From the NCBI GenBank assembly GCA_041158345.1, contig JBEBBO010000151.1:1-10913 (forward strand): a stretch of 10,913 bases of DNA, written 5' to 3'. Position numbers and translations under genes: made by a program. Shown in pieces: positions 6,521 to 10,913 of this stretch (position 1 is its first letter; each line of letters starts with the position of its first letter). Under the pieces are notes generated by a model. It did no database searches and was not told the DNA's origin. It saw nothing but the letters and a program-made list of their open reading frames with translations. The stretch comes from UBA6136 sp041158345. GTDB taxonomy: Bacteria; Pseudomonadota; Gammaproteobacteria; Methylococcales; Methylococcaceae.

Positions 6521-7003
6521 TTAGCATAACGAATCGTCCTCATTCGTGCCGTTGAAGCCGAGTTGACGCCAGGCTTCGTAAACCACCAGCGCAACGGCAT
6601 TGGAGAGATTCAAGCTGCGCCCACCCGGCCGCATGGGAATCGTCAGGCACTGAGATGCCGGCAAGGACGCCAGAATCTCTTTGGGAAGACCCCGGGTTTC
6701 CGGGCCAAAAAGAAAGGTGTCTCCAGGGGCATACTGCACCTCTGCATAAGAGCGGGTGCCCCGGGTCGACAAGGCAAAGAGACGATGGGGGCCAACACGC
6801 CCCAGATAGGTCTCGAAATCGGGATAGGTCCTGACCCGAGCATACTCGTGGTAATCGAGTCCCGCGCGTTTCAACCGGGTATCATCAAGGCTGAAGCCCA
6901 GGGGCTCAATCAGATGGAGCCCCGCCCCCGTATTGGCACAGAGCCGGATAATGTTGCCTGTATTGGGCGGTATTTCCGGCTCAAAAAGAACAACGTCCAG
7001 CAC
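6521..7003 (-). CDS. trmL: tRNA (cytidine/uridine-34-2'-O)-methyltransferase TrmL
   Basis: TrmL (YibK) methylates the 2'-OH of the wobble nucleotide of two leucine tRNAs, using S-adenosylmethionine, and belongs to the knotted SPOUT family. The 160-residue length is typical. The N-terminal motif is LFEPEIPPNTGNIIRLCANT (6-25). The SAM-binding knot contains FGPETRGLP (99-107) and IPMRPGGRSLNLSNAVALV (122-140), and VYEAWRQLGF (141-150) closes the domain. The start is GTG at 7003, sharing its first G with the glgP stop codon (TAGTG). I see no Shine-Dalgarno site before it, and the next methionine lies deep in the protein, so initiation probably relies on ribosomes ending glgP. The short tail NGTNEDDSLC has no recognised role. 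A leucine-tRNA modifier here is close to the leucine genes, but on the opposite strand. Confidence 0.94.
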   Translation of the reverse strand: MLDVVLFEPEIPPNTGNIIRLCANTGAGLHLIEPLGFSLDDTRLKRAGLDYHEYARVRTYPDFETYLGRVGPHRLFALSTRGTRSYAEVQYAPGDTFLFGPETRGLPKEILASLPASQCLTIPMRPGGRSLNLSNAVALVVYEAWRQLGFNGTNEDDSLC

Positions 7004-9495
7004 TAGGCGGTCGCTGCAGGAACCGCCTTGAGCTTCCAGATCTCCTCGTTGTACTCGAGGATGGTCCGATCCGATGAAAACTTTCCGGCAGAGGCGGTAT
7101 TGAGGATGCTCATCCGGGTCCAGGTCTTTTCATCCCTGAATGCCTCGGCGGCTGCGCGTTGCGCTTCAACATAGGCCGGAAAGTCCTGTGCCGTCATCCA
7201 CGGATCGTTCGGGGACTTGATGGATTCCAAAATCGGATCAAAGATTCCCGGCTCATCCGGATTAAAGAATCCCGCCTCAAGAAGGGCGATTACCCGCGAC
7301 AGATCTTCATGCCCGCGGATGATTGCGCTCGGATCGTAATGGGGACGGGTTGCTTCAACCTCTTCGGCCGTCATGCCAAAGAGGAAGAAATTTTCTGAAC
7401 CGACCTCTTCCCGAATTTCGATATTGGCCCCATCCAGGGTACCGATAGTCAGTGCACCGTTGAGCATGAATTTCATGTTCCCGGTCCCTGAAGCCTCTTT
7501 TCCGGCCGTTGAAATTTGCTCCGAAAGGTCGGTTCCGGGGCAAATGGTCTCCATCGCCGTCACCCGATAGTTCGGAAGAAATACCACTTTGAGTCGATCA
7601 CCGACCAGGGGATCCGCATTCACCCGGGCTGCGATGTTGTTGATGAGCTTGATGATCCGCTTGGCCATCTGGTAGCCCGGCGCGGCCTTTCCACCAAAGA
7701 AGACCACGCGAGGCGTCCAATCGGCAATATCGCCACGTCGAATCCGATCATAAAGATGAATGACATGGAGGGCGTTCAGCAGCTGTCGCTTGTACTCGTG
7801 GATCCGCTTCACCTGGGTATCAAAGAGGGCCTCCGTCTGAAGCCGGATACCGGTCTCTGCCTCGGCATAGCGCACCAGTCGTTCCTTGTTGGCGCGCTTG
7901 ACCTGACGCCAGGCTTTCTGGAATTTCGCATCGTCGGCGTAGCGTTTGAGCTTTGACAGCTGACTCAGATCCCGGGTCCATTCACTGCCGATGGTTTCAG
8001 TCAAAAGCTGGGCCAGTTCAGGATTGGAGGCTGCCAGCCAGCGCCTTGGGGTGATGCCATTGGTCTTGTTGTTGAACTTGGCAGGCCAAAGCTCGTAGAA
8101 GTCCCGGAACATGCCCTTCACCAGGAGGTCGGAGTGAAGTGCCGCCACCCCATTGACGGAAAAACTTCCGACAATCGCCAGATAGGCCATCCGCACCTGT
8201 TGCTCCCAGCCCTCTTCGATCAGTGACATTCGAGCCAGTCGATCGTTATCCTGAGGCCAGCGCGCCGCCACTTCTCGCAAGAAGCCCGCATTGATTTCGA
8301 AGATGATCTCAAGGAGACGGGGCAGCAGTTGCCTAAAGAGGCGAACCGGCCATTTTTCCAAGGCTTCGGGAAGCAGGGTGTGGTTGGTGTATGCCATGGT
8401 CGAGCGCGTGATCTCCCAAGCGCGATCCCAAGGCAGACCATACTCATCGACCAGAATCCGCATCAACTCCGCGACGGCAATCGTGGGGTGGGTGTCATTG
8501 AGCTGAAAGACATTCTTTTCGGCAAACTGGCTGAAGTCCTCACCATGGACCTGGATCCAGGTCCTCACGATATCCTGAAGACTCGCACTGGCCAAAAAGT
8601 ATTGCTGGCGTAGCCTCAGCTCCTTGCCGTTTTCGCTGGCGTCATTGGGATATAGCACCATCGTGATGTTCTCGGCCAGATTCTTGGAACGCACCGCCTC
8701 GGTGTAATCTCCGGCATTGAATTCACTCAGGCTAAATTCATCCGTGGCCGCAGCTTTCCAAAGTCTCAGCGTATTGACGGTACCATTGTCGAATCCTGGA
8801 ACCGGAACATCGTAAGGCACCGCAAGGACATCCTGCGTATCGATCCATCGAACACGATGCGCGGCATCCATCTCGGTTCGACCGCCAAAACGCACGCGCG
8901 TCGTCAGTTCAGGGCGTTCAAGCTCCCAAACATGGCCATTACGGAGCCAGTGATCGGGTTCTTCCAGTTGATGACCGGATTCGATCAACTGGCGAAACAT
9001 GCCGTATTCATAGCGGATACCGTAGCCGGTCACGGGCAACTGAAGCGTTGCACAGCTGTCGAGAAAGCAGGCGGCAAGCCGTCCAAGACCCCCGTTCCCC
9101 AGTCCCGCATCGTTCTCGATTTCCGCTAATTCCTCCAGATCAAGCCCTAGCTGTTCCAGGGCTTTTTCAGTGGGCTTGTCGAGCGCAAGATTCAACATGG
9201 CATTTCGAAGGGTTCGCCCCATCAAAAACTCAAGCGAAAGGTAATAGGCGCGACGGCAGGACGTGGCACGATACGTTTGCTGCGTCTGCTTCCAGCGTTC
9301 CATCAGACGATCGCGGACCGTCAGCGCCAGCGCCGTATAGCTGTAATGCGCGGATTTACAGAATCGGTCGCGTCCCAGGGTATAGGTAAAGTGCTGAGAA
9401 ACCCCTGAGGCAATATCCTTCGCCTTCATCCCCAAGGGGCGGCTTTCGGTCAGGGCTGAGCTGGGTTCACTTCGGATCAAATGTCGGGTGGGCAT
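7003..9495 (-). CDS. glgP: Glycogen/maltodextrin (alpha-glucan) phosphorylase
   Basis: GlgP releases glucose 1-phosphate from the non-reducing ends of glycogen or maltodextrin, using phosphate and pyridoxal phosphate, in the cytoplasm. With ATG 9495 the protein has 830 residues; E. coli GlgP has 815. Family blocks run along the whole length: RRAYYLSLEFLMGRTLRNAM near 81-100, NDAGLGNGGLGRLAACFLDS near 128-147, NDTHPTIAVAELMRIL near 333-348, and TNGITPRRWL near 478-487. QVKRIHEYKRQLLN is near 561-574. The cofactor lysine is Lys675, in EASGTGNMKFMLNGALTIGT. FSSDRTILEYNEEIW is near the C-terminus. The start is uncertain: GTG 9525 would add ten residues and ATG 9429 would remove 22; none has a clear Shine-Dalgarno site. 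Even from 9495 the N-terminus is roughly 15 residues longer than in E. coli. It follows ntrC after 203 bases and overlaps trmL by one base. No other glycogen gene is in view. Confidence 0.95.
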   Translation of the reverse strand: MPTRHLIRSEPSSALTESRPLGMKAKDIASGVSQHFTYTLGRDRFCKSAHYSYTALALTVRDRLMERWKQTQQTYRATSCRRAYYLSLEFLMGRTLRNAMLNLALDKPTEKALEQLGLDLEELAEIENDAGLGNGGLGRLAACFLDSCATLQLPVTGYGIRYEYGMFRQLIESGHQLEEPDHWLRNGHVWELERPELTTRVRFGGRTEMDAAHRVRWIDTQDVLAVPYDVPVPGFDNGTVNTLRLWKAAATDEFSLSEFNAGDYTEAVRSKNLAENITMVLYPNDASENGKELRLRQQYFLASASLQDIVRTWIQVHGEDFSQFAEKNVFQLNDTHPTIAVAELMRILVDEYGLPWDRAWEITRSTMAYTNHTLLPEALEKWPVRLFRQLLPRLLEIIFEINAGFLREVAARWPQDNDRLARMSLIEEGWEQQVRMAYLAIVGSFSVNGVAALHSDLLVKGMFRDFYELWPAKFNNKTNGITPRRWLAASNPELAQLLTETIGSEWTRDLSQLSKLKRYADDAKFQKAWRQVKRANKERLVRYAEAETGIRLQTEALFDTQVKRIHEYKRQLLNALHVIHLYDRIRRGDIADWTPRVVFFGGKAAPGYQMAKRIIKLINNIAARVNADPLVGDRLKVVFLPNYRVTAMETICPGTDLSEQISTAGKEASGTGNMKFMLNGALTIGTLDGANIEIREEVGSENFFLFGMTAEEVEATRPHYDPSAIIRGHEDLSRVIALLEAGFFNPDEPGIFDPILESIKSPNDPWMTAQDFPAYVEAQRAAAEAFRDEKTWTRMSILNTASAGKFSSDRTILEYNEEIWKLKAVPAATA
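7006..7027 (-). repeat. Short inverted repeat at the glgP end / trmL start
   Basis: In the minus-strand message GGCGGT and ACCGCC (plus-strand 7022-7027 and 7006-7011) can pair around a ten-base loop. The stem ends directly at the TAG stop codon of glgP, which overlaps the trmL GTG. It occupies the place where a trmL ribosome site would be. It could modulate coupling of the two genes, or simply reflect codon choice at the glgP terminus. Confidence 0.35.
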
Positions 9496-9547
9496 AATCA
9501 GACTTCTGGCTTGGACTTTGAACACGGCAGGGGGACGCCATCCGCGG

Positions 9548-9560
9548 ATGGTCAGACCAT
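9548..9560. promoter_or_regulatory. Palindrome resembling a FadR/GntR-family operator, upstream of glgP
   Basis: ATGGTCAGACCAT is a perfect palindrome with six-base arms and a one-base centre. Its core TGGTCAGACCA fits TGGTCnGACCA, the known operator core of FadR-subfamily GntR regulators. It lies 53 bases before the preferred glgP ATG and about 75 bases downstream of the extended -10 candidate. No GntR-type regulator is encoded in the window. Two shorter palindromes, CCTGATCAGG (9589-9598) and GGCGCGCC (9597-9604), and the hairpin GCCTC-AA-GAGGC (9602-9613) lie between it and the promoter candidate. Confidence 0.4.
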
Positions 9561-9635
9561 GACCGTTGAAGGCCTATCCCCTGCCCCCCCTGATCAGGCG
9601 CGCCTCAAGAGGCACCCTTTCGGGGATCTGGGTTC

Positions 9636-9644
9636 ATTATCGCA
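9636..9644 (-). promoter_or_regulatory. Extended -10 promoter candidate for glgP
   Basis: On the minus strand the sequence reads TGCGATAAT, matching the extended -10 form TGnTATAAT with one difference. No good -35 box lies 16-18 bases upstream, which extended -10 promoters can tolerate. Transcription would start near 9629 and leave an untranslated leader of about 135 bases. The candidate lies 55 bases after the ntrC stop, where I see no terminator, so glgP may also be read from the ntr genes. Confidence 0.35.
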
Positions 9645-9698
9645 TTTGAGCAGGTGAAAATTGGGGCCAGAAAGGCAACCGCCCATTTCCTCAGAGTG

Positions 9699-10913
9699 TC
9701 ACACGTCGAGATTCAACTCTGCGATTTTCCGGGTCAGGGTGTTGCGGCCATAGCCGAGGAGCTTTGCTGCTTCCTGACGACGCCCACGCGTGACCCCCAA
9801 GGCCGTCCGAATGAGGATGGTCTCCGCCGACTCAATGGCTTCTTTGGCCACGTTGACGTGGCCCAAGCGAAGCTCGTCCTCTATCCATTCACGAAAGGCA
9901 TCCTGCCAGCTGCCATCCCCCACCGGTGAAGGGACATCCCGGCCGGTGTGGAGCAGCTCTGGCGGGAGGTCGTCGAGATGGACGTCCTTGCCGGCCGCCA
10001 TGACCGTGATCCAACGACAGGTATTTTCGAGTTGGCGCACGTTGCCGGGCCAATCCAACGCGCAGAGAAACTCCTCGACATCCGCCCTGAGCACCTTGGT
10101 TTCGCCCTTGATTTCCTGGCTCGCTTCGTTGAGGAAGTGCCTCAGCAGCAAGGGAATATCCTGCCGCCGCTCCCGAAGTGGGGGCAGATGAATTCGGATC
10201 ACATTGAGTCGGTGGTAAAGATCCTCGCGGAATCGACCCTCGGCGACCAATTGATCGAGATTTTGGTGTGTGGCGGCAATGATTCGGACATCTACCTTCA
10301 CCGGCGCATGGGCGCCGATCGGAAAAAATTCGCCATCGGCCAGAACGCGGAGAAGGCGCGTCTGAAGTTCGGCCGGCATATCCCCGATTTCGTCCAGAAA
10401 GAGCGTGCCGCCATCCGCTTGCTCAAAGCGACCAGCCCTTCGCGCCTGCGCCCCGGTAAAGGCCCCGCGTTCATGCCCAAAAAGCTCGGATTCCAGAAGA
10501 TCTCGGGGAATTGCCGCCATATTGAGGGCAATAAAGGGTTGCGCTGCCCTGGGGCTATGGCGATGGAGCGCTTTGGCCACCAACTCCTTGCCGGTGCCCG
10601 ATTCCCCATTGATCAGGACGGTAATGTGGGATCGCGCCAGACGGGCAATGGCCCGAAAGACCTCCTGCATGGAAGGCGCCGCACCAATGATTTCTGGAGT
10701 CGCCTCCGCCGCAATGACCGGCTCACGCTGAAGCCGCAAGTTTCGGGCCTGAGCACAGGCGCGCTGGACGCGATCCACGGCCTCATCGATATCAAAAGGC
10801 TTGGGAAGATACTCAAAAGCCCCGCCATGGAAAGCCGAGACAGCACTCTCCAGATCCGAGTGGGCGGTCATCACAATGACCGGCAATCCGGGATAACTCT
10901 CCTGAATCCGTTT
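9699..10913 (-). CDS. glnG: Nitrogen regulator NtrC (sigma-54 activator), N-terminus outside the window
   Basis: NtrC (GlnG) is the response regulator phosphorylated by NtrB under nitrogen limitation; it activates sigma-54 promoters such as glnA's. The visible 404 residues lack only about the first 67 of a roughly 470-residue protein, including the phosphorylated aspartate. The visible part of the receiver keeps the conserved Thr in VIVMTAHSDLESAVSAF and Lys in EYLPKPFDIDEAVDRV, nearly identical to the enteric protein. The AAA+ domain has Walker A GESGTGKE (visible residues 103-110), the sigma-54-contacting GAFTGA loop (150-155) and Walker B TLFLDEIGD (170-178). The arginine-finger region REDLYHRLNVIRIHLPPLRE follows. 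The C-terminal Fis-type helix-turn-helix RRQEAAKLLGYGRNTLTRKI matches NtrC rather than other family members. ntrB would be expected just beyond the window. glgP follows downstream on the same strand. Confidence 0.95.
   Translation of the reverse strand, partial: KRIQESYPGLPVIVMTAHSDLESAVSAFHGGAFEYLPKPFDIDEAVDRVQRACAQARNLRLQREPVIAAEATPEIIGAAPSMQEVFRAIARLARSHITVLINGESGTGKELVAKALHRHSPRAAQPFIALNMAAIPRDLLESELFGHERGAFTGAQARRAGRFEQADGGTLFLDEIGDMPAELQTRLLRVLADGEFFPIGAHAPVKVDVRIIAATHQNLDQLVAEGRFREDLYHRLNVIRIHLPPLRERRQDIPLLLRHFLNEASQEIKGETKVLRADVEEFLCALDWPGNVRQLENTCRWITVMAAGKDVHLDDLPPELLHTGRDVPSPVGDGSWQDAFREWIEDELRLGHVNVAKEAIESAETILIRTALGVTRGRRQEAAKLLGYGRNTLTRKIAELNLDV

Noticed and set aside
5741..6529. 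262-codon plus-strand frame opposite the channel gene
   Set aside because: It is highly polar, Lys/Arg/His/Gln-rich, starts inside the terminator hairpin, and has no motif; the minus strand has a clear pore filter and membrane spans.
9646..9673. Possible sigma-54 promoter on the minus strand (TGGCCCCAATTTTCA) between ntrC and glgP
   Set aside because: The -24 GG is present, but the -12 element reads TC instead of the nearly invariant GC, so it does not meet the consensus.
1..10913. CRISPR arrays, tRNA/rRNA genes, insertion sequences, phage or defence genes
   Set aside because: No regularly spaced repeats, cloverleaf, transposase motif or terminal inverted repeat was seen; the window is filled by housekeeping genes with short gaps.

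Overview
The window looks like a chromosomal segment of a proteobacterium, most likely gammaproteobacterial or a close relative. The pointers are an NtrC very close to the enteric protein over its visible length, a long-LID adenylate kinase, the gene order leuC-leuD-leuB-asd, an E. coli-type glycogen phosphorylase, and ordinary Shine-Dalgarno sites. Base composition is moderately GC-rich by eye. I cannot name a genus. I see no tRNA or rRNA gene, insertion sequence, phage gene, CRISPR array or integration scar; every full-length gene is a core metabolic or housekeeping type.

The left half (1-5771) reads on the plus strand. It holds the 3' end of a HAD-IIA phosphatase gene, then adk, leuC, leuD, leuB and asd. 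LeuC, LeuD and LeuB carry out the isomerase and dehydrogenase steps of leucine synthesis. Asd supplies aspartate semialdehyde for lysine/diaminopimelate, threonine and methionine. Coupling is tight at leuC/leuD (ATGA overlap) and leuB/asd (the ribosome site overlaps the leuB stop). Between leuD and leuB lie a strong GC-rich hairpin and about 125 bases of structured leader, so leuB-asd may be a separately controlled unit. An 11-bp hairpin followed by seven Ts closes the left half.

The right half (5774-10913) reads entirely on the minus strand. From its upstream end it runs ntrC (5' end outside the window), glgP, trmL and a small potassium-channel gene. glgP and trmL overlap by one base (TAGTG). 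The 203 bases between ntrC and glgP contain an extended -10 promoter candidate and a perfect palindrome resembling a FadR/GntR-type operator. The two halves converge on the hairpin at 5735-5771.

The most unusual feature is LeuC. Its catalytic domain is complete and ends at the usual place near residue 466, but translation continues for about 105 residues as a Lys/Ala/Pro-rich, strongly basic, apparently disordered tail resembling histone-H1-like or AlgP-like tails. The tail runs directly into the leuD start codon. Secondary points are the structured leader and two-codon ORF before leuB, the operator-like palindrome before glgP, and the SD-less one-base-overlap start of trmL. I did not find a convincing new multi-gene system.
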